Assembly (NCBI GenBank): GCA_000226015.1
Contig: JH154399.1
Span: 67,608-131,607 of the forward strand
Direction: 5' to 3'
Length of the DNA stretch: 64,000 nucleotides
Origin: Mnemiopsis leidyi
Taxonomy: Eukaryota > Ctenophora > Tentaculata > Lobata > Bolinopsidae
Shown: one piece after another, positions 48,153-58,848 of the stretch
Layout of the letters: each line of letters begins with the position of its first letter
Position numbering within the stretch: the first letter of the stretch is position 1
Program-made: the position numbers and the translations under genes
The notes under the pieces: generated by a model
What the model saw: the letters and a program-made list of their open reading frames with translations, nothing else
Told to the model about the DNA's origin: nothing
Databases searched by the model: none

Positions 48153-51100
48153 CTGCAGTTATTATGTGCGAGGAGAAATTTTAGTTTCTACGAGATAAGA
48201 TGTTTATAGGTTTAAGGAAGGATGCGGTTTTTTGTGTTTGGAGGAAGAGATTTTTGTGTATGGTATAAGATCTAGATGTGACCCTGAGACAGGTGGATAG
48301 TCATGGGACGAAGGGTTTTCTGCAGAACAATGAGATAAGTGTACCTGTATGATCAACTATTGACAATGTTTTTACAATAGTTCTTATAAGGAGGATCAGT
48401 CTGGTCGTGCCTGGTATTATGAGTAAAAAAGACCCATGACAAGAGGGTGTGCATTGTGCAAAAGAGAAACGGGGAGGTTTTGTCATGTTAATTAACCTTT
48501 TGTTATCAAATGATTTAATGATTATGAAGTCGACCGATTGAAAAGGCAGAAGATTTTCTTGGATTGATTTATCTTAGGCAGCTACTGTATGTTGCTGTGC
48601 AAACAACTTATTATTCGTTTTAGAAACTAAATAGTTTATTAGTACAACCAAACAAGTCTACAACAAGTTTATAGCAAGTCTTTTATTATTGTGTAAATGA
48701 GCAATTTAGAGTAAGTTTACTGTTAAAATATTTTAATTCTATTTGGTAATATTGATAAACTTATTGTTTTTTATTCTAAGAATGAGCATGTATGAAACAC
48801 AAGAACAAAACGCAATTTTCTAACACAAAGAAAGCGAATGCATTAATACAATTGATTTCACATGTATCTTCAGTATCGCTACAAATTCTTTTATTAGAGT
48901 TTTAACATTTCCCCATCTGCAGTCTCACCACGTGATCCTCGATTCTTTACAAATTTTTCAGAAGTTGATAATTTCAAAAGCATTCTAAACTATCTTTAAC
49001 ATTACAACCACTCTAAATTAGATGTCGATGAAACAATGAAAATAGTGTGAACAAATAAGTCAACACGTACTCAGTACTGTTGAGTTGGATTCGGATTAAG
49101 GGTTGGATTGCCGCTTTTTTGCCAATTGGTGAGCCATAATTTTTTCGTTGAAACGTATTTTTAATATCTGTTAATTTTCTATATCTGTCAATTTTTCAAA
49201 AGAACAATGACCGAATTACCAAAAGCAAAACAAAAATAATAGAAATGGGAGAAAGAAGGATCGAAATTAATGGGATCAGAGATCGCAAATTTCTCGACCT
49301 CTTACATAGTTCTAATTCTACTATAAGGAATGCTTATACCATACTTATACCATACCTATTGTGCGGGAACTTCCTGTTATAGATGACAGTATCTTCCTCG
49401 TGTTATACATGCAGCGTCATGTACCTTGTTCTAAATCATTATGTTAGACAACTGTTAGTCTCAGGAACAAGGTTTAGGCATGGTCTTCCTTTCATCAGGT
49501 AGTCATTTACTCGTTTTGTTTTTTGTAGGTTTGTATAGTTTTAACTTAAGAACTAAATTAAAAAACTGTACGTTTGAAATTTTTATGCAACATTTTAAAT
49601 AACTGTCTTTGTAAATCGGTATAATTACGTTTTCTTAGCATGATGTATCGCTGGCCAACAAAATCCATGAAAATTTTTGAGTCTTGATTGTGAAATTAGG
49701 GCTTTTTGAGTATACCGATAATTTTATACTTGAACTTAAGACGTATTAATTCATGTACGAACAATTTAAACTCTAAATTATTTATTTGCTTATTCTTTAA
49801 TGCAATACGATGATGAGATATCGACGTAATGTATCTTGTTAAAATCGGCCGCTTCCACTTTTGGAGCAGATCAGTTCGATAAATTTACACAAAACATCAA
49901 GAAAAGTTTAAAATGTCTGCAATCATGTCGGAACTATTGATACTAAACTCACAAGTGTTATGAAAACTTAGAAGTGGGGAAGTAGGTGTACTTTAGCTTA
50001 AGGTGTACTTTATAAATGCAATTTCACTTTCAGGGAACACTTTTACCACAGTTACTGAAGTTCACACTCATTAGAGACCGTGTTAGATATCGTAGATAAT
50101 GGACTGTGTACTACTTCAATACATTCACCAGGTCCATAATTATATTGTACTCATATCAACACGCCCTTAGTACGCGCTTTGAGGATGAGCTCATATTTAC
50201 TGTGCCTTTATACTTATAGCGTTCCGTTTCGTAACGCGATTAGGGTTCGGATATGTATACTTCTAATGAGTTGTTATTAGTACATTTGTTTGTAGTGGCG
50301 TACATTGCTTTTCTTGCTTATCATTTTTTGTCTCTCGAGCTTTTAGAGGTGGAAACATTTCTCCTTTGTTTGTAAGTGTTGGGGGCGAAATAGTTCATAT
50401 TCTACGCACCATCTTTCGATTGTCTAAAAGTTGTAGTCGCACTGATCCAGCTCAATTATTAACAAAGGATGTGAATATGTCCACATTCCAAGTGTTGTTC
50501 ATAAGTAGAAGAGTTAGAAACATAAAAAGTAGATGCTAAGTAGTAGTAGTAAAGATAAGTTATACATTTTGTAATGCCTTGCGGTGACCTGATGTTATTC
50601 GACCCACAGCCATACACATTTCCTCATTTCTTGAGTTAGCGTCTCCGATAACTTCAACATAAGAACATAGGTCATAGAGTCCTGTTTTGTGAGCAATTTG
50701 ACACGGTTTTTAGCGTGTAATTAACAAAGTTACCTTCGATTTTTTCTGATTAAGGTTATTTTGACTCCAATGTCAGAAAACCAAGAAATAGGTCGAGATA
50801 CTCAACTTACAAATACTAAATCTCGGTTTTTGTTTTTTACGGAGGTTTTAAGTTTGCCTACTAAATAATAGCAGTTGATTTGAATTAGTTGATTTGAATT
50901 AGACGTTGTAATCGGTCGTTAGATTGAAAATAACTTTCAGCTGTACGATTTATACTGCATAAAATAGCCTTTATCTTCATAACGAAGTAAACACTTATAG
51001 ACACTTATTGCGTGATTTTGACCGACCTTTTAATGAATCTGGGTGGCAATTATGCCATCTCGGTATTTTGTAAAACAACAAACAACTTGAAAATGATTCA

Positions 51101-51708
51101 AGCATGGGTATATCAGTTTGAATACAACAGGTTGATTTTCAGAATGCATACTTTGCTTACTAAAGTTTAAAGATTTCTTTACTGATCACGATGTAGGCAA
51201 GCAGTTAAAATAAGATCAAGTGAACTTTTTTGAAACTTTAAACAAAGTTAAAGAACAAAGGAATAATTATAGCTAGTTCCTCGGGTAGTTAAAGTAAGAA
51301 AGTTATGACAAAGGGAATAATTACAGTAGTTCCTTGGAGGAGTCTTTAGAAACGCAGCAACTTATCCTTTATAGATACGCGTCTAATCAAGCCAACATCT
51401 ATTGTAGAATTTAATTCACTATCATTGTTTCACGTTTAACAGTCGAATTAAAATTATTTCTTTAGTTCTACGATGACCTGCACACAATCTTCTTCGCGCT
51501 TGCCTATGAAACATGTAACTTTACTTATTGAGTTTACCAGGGATCCCACAAGCAAAACATTTTTTGATAGATAGTGATACTTATTATATTGTGAATTTAT
51601 TACTCCTCTAAATTCTATACTCCTTTTAATTAGGCCAGGTTCATCCGCCAACCTGAAAAGTTTAAATCGCTATCAAAAATACCAAATTTAAACAACCTAT
51701 CACAGATA
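48153..51708. other. intergenic, no gene recognised
   Basis: AT-rich 3.5-kb spacer between DEG/ENaC gene C and the second GPCR. It holds only short random-looking frames. GPCR gene 2 is preceded by CCTATCACAG three bases before its ATG, so a 5' non-coding exon may lie in this stretch. Confidence 0.5.
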
Positions 51709-52692
51709 ATGTCGAACAAGACCTACTACGGAGCATGTGTCTACTCCAACGTGACTCTATACGGACTCAAGGACGACGTGGGAGCACGCTACCTCTGGAC
51801 ATGCTGGAGAGTCTTCGTCCTCCTCTCGTCTCTGTTCGGAGATACCACCATCCTGGTAGCCTCCATCAAGTACCGGGCCATCAAGATACACCAGGGTCTT
51901 GTCCCTTTCATGCAGCACCTCGCTGTTTGTGATCTCATTCTCTCCACTACTTATGTTTTACCGGGGATTGTGTCTCTGGTGGCGGATGAGTGGGTGTTGG
52001 GAGATGGCATGTGTCTGGCTACTGCCTACTTGAGCTACTTCGCTTTCTCCCTCAACTGTTTCCTCATTTCCGGTATGACGAGCGGGAAACTGATGATGAT
52101 AGTTTCTCCGATGAAAGCTCGAGAATGGACCAAAATGACGTCCCATAGAATTTGTCTGGCTATCTGGATGTTTTGCCTTTGTCTGCCTCTAACCCAATAC
52201 CTCATCGATGGTGATGACGGATGTTTTGACTCTCGGAAGTACAACTGTACTTACGGCTATTCTCCCGACATATGGGCGTGGTTCAAACCGATCCTTTTCT
52301 TCTTCATGGCTCTTGCACCTGGCATTACAGTATTTGTAACATCCGTACTTCTACTCCTTAAAGCAAGCCAAGTCGCTCGAGAGAGTCTGAAATGGCAAGG
52401 AGTTCTCACCGTCCTTATCACATCCGGAGTTTACAGTGTCTCAATCTTACCCTTCGTGGCTAATGGTATCGCTGAACCATTTCTGGAGAAGGATCCTCTG
52501 AAAGTAGGGAAGTTTCAGTTCCGGTATTACAGGGTGGCGTGTGCTTTTCTCAGCTTTCAGATCATGGCTAACTTTTATATTTACAACATGACCGTGCCCA
52601 GTTTGAGACAGTTTGTGCTAAATAAAATATTTGGGAGATCCAATTCTCACCTAAACTTAAAGCTAACTGATCCTCAGAATGAAAGTGAGTAA
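51709..52692 (+). CDS. class A-like G-protein-coupled receptor 2 (intronless coding region)
   Basis: A single frame of 327 codons with seven hydrophobic segments. TM1 is WRVFVLLSSLFGDTTILVAS, with GD where GN is usual. TM2 contains LAVCDLILSTTYVLPG with the conserved Asp. The extracellular Cys before TM3 is in GDGMCLATAYL. TM3 ends in TSGKLMMIVSP instead of DRY. Loop 2 has CFDSRKYNCTYGY, TM5 PILFFFMALAPGITVFVTSV, TM6 VLTVLITSGVYSVSILPFVA. TM7 ends NFYIYN where NPxxY is expected; PSLRQFV follows as helix 8. Two N-glycosylation sites lie in the N-terminus (NKT, NVT). It is a plasma-membrane receptor of unknown ligand. The altered DRY and NPxxY motifs could mean unusual coupling, but this is inference. 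An acceptor-like CACAG three bases before the ATG suggests a 5'UTR intron. AATAAA follows at 52861. Confidence 0.88.
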   Translation: MSNKTYYGACVYSNVTLYGLKDDVGARYLWTCWRVFVLLSSLFGDTTILVASIKYRAIKIHQGLVPFMQHLAVCDLILSTTYVLPGIVSLVADEWVLGDGMCLATAYLSYFAFSLNCFLISGMTSGKLMMIVSPMKAREWTKMTSHRICLAIWMFCLCLPLTQYLIDGDDGCFDSRKYNCTYGYSPDIWAWFKPILFFFMALAPGITVFVTSVLLLLKASQVARESLKWQGVLTVLITSGVYSVSILPFVANGIAEPFLEKDPLKVGKFQFRYYRVACAFLSFQIMANFYIYNMTVPSLRQFVLNKIFGRSNSHLNLKLTDPQNESE

Positions 52693-54541
52693 ATTTCAGA
52701 TCGTTTTGTTTTGTAGTCCAGGCCAAAAGTCTCCATGGTAATACCTACTTTTACACGATTTTAGATTTCGCGGTACACCGAATGTATCAAATCAAATTTT
52801 TCAGCTAGAACATCAATCTCTGCGGAACCCAGACGATCCACGGTTAACGGAATTAACGGCAATAAACCATCCGTATGACAGCAAGTTCATCTATCTGCAT
52901 CTGCATATTAATGGGACCGTATCAAAGATCAGTGCAAAATCTTGTGTTATACTGAGACTTTCAGAACTAGATCTACAGCAAAATTTGTTTGATTAAGAGT
53001 TTTTCTCTCATGAAATGATTATTTTTCTACTTTCAGTTTTGACATAGATGCTGATGGGATTGTTTTGTTCATAATTTGCTCAAACATTTTGATATTTTTA
53101 AGAGGGAAAACAACCTCGAAAGCCGGTCCAAGCTCATACATCTTTATAGACATCCTCAATGAGTAATAATTCTGTACCATTTGAAATGTAGCCACTCGGG
53201 AAATTCACGGTTTTATTGGTACGTTTTCCAATATAAAAAGTCAAGCTTTCCCTGAGCGTACTTGAACCTACAACCGGTGGGATTCGAGGTCGGAAGCGAG
53301 TCAAAAGGACCAGTTGCTCACTTTTTTATAGTTAACCTTTAAGAAAAATGAAACAAGATAAAAAATGAAACAAGATAAAAAAAGAACCGAGAATTGAAGA
53401 GAAAAAGGATGACGAGATGAATTTAATTGAAACATAATCCGTGAATAGTTCAAATATGGTTTTACAATACAATCGTTATCGTAATCGGAGCAAGCCTGAA
53501 TCTTCAGGTAATTCTCGGCTATATTATAGCTCATCGTCCGGCTATTGACCGCTTTATGCTCATACAGACGTTGGCGTTATTAACAATACAGTAAAATTTA
53601 CTGGGCCCCTTGCGGGGGAAAGGGAGAAGGCCCAGTAAATGATCGAGGGACACGGTAACTAGAGGTACAGTAGATAGAAGTTTTACAGTAAAAAACTGAA
53701 ACGAATAAGCTAGTGACGAAAGAGAGGGAAATTGATAAAAGAGACAGACTTAGAAATTAATAAGAAAAAAAGGTTGGCATTAATTTGCTTTTTTGTCCAA
53801 TGAGCGGATAGTGTCGGCTGTTGTGAGTTCAATTGTTAGATTATTAGCATTAGCGTGTTGATCCAATGTTTTAAAATTTGCTTAGACCATAGAAAAAGTA
53901 TTATAAATTCTGGAAGTTAAATTATAGTGTTTTCGATGTCCTCAACTAAAACAGCAACGGAACTACCACTACCACTCTGACTATACAAAGTGAGTTTTTG
54001 CCCTTTTTAACTTCCTACTTCAGAATAGATTACCCGTCAGTACACGGAGTTACGTTTTGTTGCTAATATACACGTTGTTCATGTCGTTTAATCATATAGA
54101 AGTATAGAAGCTTTTTAGTTGAATGTAGCACTAGCTGTTCGGTTGGCCGCAGATTTCGCTTAAATGATAGTTCAGGATTAAGTTGTGATCAAACTTTTAT
54201 TGCAAAGTGAAGTAAAGAAACAAAGACGTTGTTTGCAGGTATTGGATTAGCCTTCAAGGCTGTGTGGGTGCCGAGTGAACGTTTATACAACAAAAACTTA
54301 GAAATTTGATCTTAGAATTACAGCATTAAATGTTACCCTTGACAAAAACAAATGATAACTCGATCCTTGGAGGACGAGGATGGTCTTCTTCCAGCACAAC
54401 TTTCATTGTTGATATCTGTTTGGCGAATTTTTGTCCACATTTAATTCCTAACGAAAATAACTAAGCAGTCTGCAGTGCACATATAGCTATCAGTATCAAT
54501 CTAACATTCTAAAAACAATTTTCTTCTCAGAAAGTAAAAGT
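52693..54541. other. intergenic, 5' region of the SDR gene
   Basis: Contains the GPCR 2 3' flank, a perfect inverted repeat (53597-53640) and, at the end, TTCTTCTCAG eleven bases before the SDR start codon, which is probably a 5'UTR intron acceptor. No other gene is seen. Confidence 0.5.
53597..53640. repeat. 12-bp perfect inverted repeat
   Basis: ATTTACTGGGCC and its exact inverse GGCCCAGTAAAT are separated by a G-rich 20-base loop, so a stable stem-loop can form in DNA or RNA. Function unknown; it could be a tiny remnant of an inverted-repeat element. Confidence 0.85.
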
Positions 54542-55467
54542 ATGCTGGTTTCATTTCTAGCGGAGATTCTGAGCTTCCTATGGCTCTACGTCGTAACCAT
54601 ATTCTGGGAAACCGTATACTTCTTGTTAAGAAACAGACCTAAAAAGGATATCAAGGGTGCCCACATCTTGATAACTGGTTCAGGACAAGGATTCGGCAAA
54701 TTGTTAGCTACTAAGTTGGCCAACAACGGCAACACATTGCACTTGGTGGATATCAATACTGAGAAGAACGAAGAGAACATCAGGGATCTTGCAGATCATA
54801 ATTGTACCGTGTTTACGTACTTTGCGATGTTTCTAAACTCGAGTCAATAGCTGAGATGCACAAAAACGTGATGAAAAACTGCCCCAAAGTCGACTATCTT
54901 TTCAACAACGCTGGAGTTCTTATCGGGAAGCTGTTTCCCCAAACCTCAATCAAAGAGATGGATCTAGTGATGAACGTGAACATCATGGGTGTAATGCACA
55001 TCACTAAATTCTTCCTGGATGACATGATTGAGAAGGGAGGACACCTCATCTTTATATCCTCAGTAGCGGGACACGTGGGGGCACCCTCCACCACCCCTTA
55101 CACCGCCTCTAAACACGCTGTGACGGGGTTCAGTCGCAACCTTCTCTTTGATCTGGAGTACATGGGGATGGAACACGTCAAAGTGACAACCATCTTCCCT
55201 CATACCGCCAACACTGGCATCATCACCGGGGCAACCATCAAGTTTCCCACGCTCTTCCCCATGCTTGATCCGGACTGGGTAGCAGATCAGATCATCACGG
55301 CGACACGTGAGGAGAGGAATGAACTGATCCTACCACGTGCTACTAACTATTTCCTGTTGTTTATCTACCTGATGCCGTGTAAAGTGTTTAGGAGGTATTG
55401 TGCGCTCATGGGAAATGATTTGATGAAAACTTTTAGGCAGACCAGGGACCATTACATTGATCAATAG
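54542..55467 (+). CDS. short-chain dehydrogenase/reductase, SDR16C-like (RDH10/HSD17B11-type), with one frameshift
   Basis: About 308 residues if one missing base is allowed for. Residues 1-30 are a hydrophobic membrane anchor (FLAEILSFLWLYVVTIFWET). The Rossmann cofactor motif is TGSGQGFG, followed by LHLVDIN, whose Asp favours NAD. Then come NNAG, the catalytic Ser in ISSVAG and the YTASK (YxxxK) site. The anchor and the architecture fit SDR16C enzymes, which oxidise or reduce retinoids, steroids or fatty alcohols at the ER or lipid-droplet membrane; the substrate is not readable. The frame changes near 54827, in or beside a TTT run, between NCTV and CDVSKLE. The sequence is otherwise intact and every catalytic motif is present, so a consensus error is likely. 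AATAAA lies at 55533. A tandem paralogue starts at 63873. Confidence 0.9.
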
Positions 55468-57683
55468 GTGGTAACAAGAACGAAATATCTAGAATAAGCT
55501 TCCCTATCGCTAATCGGAACTGATCAGAAACCAATAAAGATTAGAGATCAAAAGGACTGTTCAAATGCAGCGCGTTGTTATGACTAATTGTTTATGTTGA
55601 AATTTTGTAGGAATTTTTAGATAAAGACTCGCATTTAAAGCATGACCGTTGAACTTACATTCCTCTATACCTACACATTCTTTTAAATTTCAACTGTCAC
55701 GTTTCCTATGACGTGAGATCAATGCAAGAAATCAATTAAATGTCCTATATGGTGAACTAAATTTCATTTTCATATCACGACTTTGAAAATATACCGGGCT
55801 CATGAGCCAGCACCAGAAATTATAGGCACACCAGAAGGAAGGGAAGTACCAGCACCTACTAAAGTTACACTATAGTAAATAGTTTAAATAGTTTAAATAA
55901 AATCGTGTTCTCTAAACAAGGGGGGGTAAGTTGACGATTTTTTTGATGATTTGGCTTTAGCCCGGATGTCATGATTATTGATTAAATTTGAATAAGTATT
56001 TTGCTTATGGTTCAAATTTCAAAATCACTTGTTGTGTGTTTAAAATTTTGACTACAAAAACCCAAATAAAGTTGTAAACCAAAATTAAGACATATTTTTG
56101 CGAAACCTTTAAAAGATTTGTGAGCGATATGCAAATTTTGGCAGCTGTAACGTCAGGAAAAATTTCGCGTTACCGCAGTGGCCATGGCCAATATTTCTTG
56201 GCCATTTACCATGACTCATGAAGCAAATTCAAGGGTGTCATAGTCATGGGTAGTGCCTTATCCCCCTCCCCTAAATAAGTTAACAGAACAACGAATGAAT
56301 CACTTCTATTCAAAGTAGTAGACCACTAAGTAGATTAAGATGCCGACTGTTGGAACATATTTCAGGACATTTCAACTAATTTATGGACTGGAATTTTTCC
56401 AAAGTACAAGTTAAGGTGTTACTGATAGTCTAACTTCGCTTTGTCACGATTTTGTGTCTAAAGTTTTTATTAAAGTGCAATAGTAATTTGTTTAGTTGCT
56501 TATTAAAGTCCCAATCTATTACGTTCTTAAACCGTTTTTGACATCGGTTTTTACGACAAACAAATAACAATGTAAGAATTGGATAGATTCAGACAATACA
56601 ATTACAGGGTGGTCAACACATACTGAATCCGAGATTAACTTTCCATATTTAACAAAAAATGTCTTAAAAATAAGGTGACATACCTGCAGAGACCTCCTGC
56701 TTGAGAAGTAGAAACAATCCAGGAAAGTTCAATAAGAGAACATCAAGTTTAACACCTGACAATCAGCCCCTGTACTTTCCCTCTCAGTTTGTCCGTGACT
56801 TGTTCTGCAGTCTGGTGTGTTCGTCTTGAGCTGCAAGGAACAGGTGTTAACCTTCACATGCTCCTCACAAACATGATAAATTTCAAATGTTTGCTCAAAC
56901 TTTTATCGTTTATCGAACTCAAATATTGGCTTTGTCCGTCCGTTTGCTGTTGCTTTAATTTCACTTTAGCTTCACCCATCATATATCGTACCCTTATAGT
57001 TATATATTTATACTGAGGAATTGTACAGGCATTTCATTAATTATTTTAAACAAGTAAAATCTGCCGTTTCACGTGAAATAAAATTATTCTCTTCTCTGAA
57101 TTATCGAACGTTCTACCGAAAGATCTAACGCCGTGACCACGCTTGAACGCAAAAATAACTGATAGTCTAATTTTAAAAATCGTGCCGGCCCGTCATCTGC
57201 ATGTCATTAAGCAGAGATTTGCCGTCTGTATGTGCGATTACCAACCGTTTAATGGACTGTTTCACGGCCTAGAGATGACGAGAATTCGGGTATAATTGGG
57301 CAATGATTTGGAATAGGTAATTCAATGAGATGAACAATAATCTAATACCGTGCACAATAACTCGATAAGCTTCCTGAAGCAGTAGGCAGCGTTAAGGCTT
57401 GTTCGACTCAAGTTCGGGGTTCAGTTAAAAGTAAAACCTAGCATGTCATGGTTAAGTAGAGTATTGGGTTTTGGATCAGTTTTCAGTAGCATACGTTTAT
57501 TTTCTTTTTGCAATGATAAGATCGTTTTAGTAGGTTAAATGAGTTAAATATAGCATTTTGAAGCTCACCCTAAAATTGATAATTGTCTTCTCAGTCGCAA
57601 AGATAAGTAAATCAACCAAACATGGTCAATTTGTTTGATAGTCTTTATCGTAGAAGAGATTCCAATTGTCTCGACTTGGAAGA
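55468..57683. other. intergenic, no gene recognised
   Basis: SDR 3' flank, then AT-rich sequence. The open frame near 56789-57016 is Cys- and Leu-rich without a recognised domain and probably starts at a non-ATG codon. Confidence 0.45.
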
Positions 57684-57893
57684 ATGAATAGTGAATACTC
57701 CTCTCATACTGAAACTAATGACGGTGCCACGGACAGATATTAGAAAAGTGCGGTCTACGAAGTTCGCTTTATTATTGTTTTATTGTGTTTATTGTTTTGT
57801 TTTACCCAGCACTTTTATTATCGTGGGCCCTATATTACAGGTGGCGATCCAAAAAAGGCCGATGTCCACAAAATTCAATTTGTGAAATTTTCT
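57684..57893 (+). CDS. candidate exon of a small membrane protein, possibly frameshifted
   Basis: ATG at 57684 starts MNSEYSSHTETNDGATDRY, a polar N-terminus, and hits TAG. One base over, RKVRSTKFALLLFYCVYCFV runs on to LPSTFIIVGPILQ, a strong membrane hairpin. Removing one T at TATTAG would join the two into a sensible N-terminal domain plus two hydrophobic helices. The frame could end at a CAG/GTGGCG donor near 57840 or run to a stop at about 57885. No family is recognised. It may be a gene with a consensus error, a pseudogene, or a frame starting at the second ATG (57691). Confidence 0.3.
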
Positions 57894-58639
57894 TGTTTTA
57901 TCTATATGTTATATATCTTTTTTATTTATATATATTTTATTCATATTTTTATTTATAGGTTATATCCATGTACAATCCATGCGAACCCCTCAACTTCAGT
58001 ATGTTTATCGATGACGAAATTTGAACCGCCTTTAAGTCTAAATTATGTCAATTGTAATATGGAACGATTGTCAATATAACTCGTTACTCAATAAATGTTA
58101 TCAAATATGTTATTTTTTGTAGTTTACTTTGAACAATTCACTTTAATAGGTCAAACTATTTAGCAAGTCCTATTACGATTATTACATAACTACGAATATT
58201 GTAATCAGCCATTATATCTTGTAACTTAAAGCTTTTCCATAACACATTGTTTTTATTTCGGTTTTGACGGTAGTACTTAACGCGCGTTGCCAGAAAAGCA
58301 TATTCACAACAAAGATAAAGTGATATGAAGGATTAAAGGTTGTCAAGGACATCTGTTGTCAAGTGAAACGCAAAGGTTACAGTTACTTTAGCGTAGTACA
58401 ATATCAGTCGGCAGTCCTGTCACACTCACAGAGTCACCTGTTCATTAAAAACTGACGATAAAGTTCAAATATTCTACACGCCTAAGTAGATTCAATATAC
58501 CATACCAAATCTAAAATGCATGTAATAACTACAAAACCTTGAAAAACCTTAAATTAGGGGCAAATCTTTTCATTTTCTCCTTAACAAAACTTGTATTTGT
58601 TACACCTGTACCCAGGCTTTTACAGTTATACTGAAGGGG
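57894..58639. other. intergenic, AT-rich
   Basis: Includes a very AT-rich TATATTTTATT tract (57900-57960). Nothing recognised as a gene. Confidence 0.5.
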
Positions 58640-58848
58640 CTCCTGGAAGATTCTAGATCTTTTAACGGAGACCCTCCTCATTTAACCCTCAATCACGGTT
58701 TCCTGCTCATTCGGCTGAGTCAACCGAAGTTAAGATTGCATGGGCAAATGCCCTTAGCGCACTCCTCTAGGATTGGCGGATTTGGGAATCGAACCCCCGA
58801 TCTTCTGCGTAGAAAGTCGGGGTAGATACCACTACACCACCAACCCAT
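58640..58848 (-). mobile_element. tRNA-derived SINE-like element
   Basis: On the minus strand the head carries an RNA polymerase III A box (TGGTGTAGTGG, 58839-58829) and a B box (GGTTCGATTCC, 58795-58785) with tRNA-like spacing. GGGTTGG at the head and CCAATCC after the B box could pair as an acceptor stem, but the T-stem and D-stem are imperfect and five extra bases intervene, so a working tRNA is unlikely. A non-tRNA body follows (CTAAGGGCATTTGCCCATGC and on to GGAGGGTCTCCG). The 3' end is not sharply defined. Confidence 0.5.

Noticed and set aside
58770-58848. A functional tRNA gene on the minus strand
   Set aside because: The A and B boxes are good, but D, anticodon and T stems are mismatched and extra bases separate the T arm from the pairing CCAATCC. 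A SINE head explains it better.
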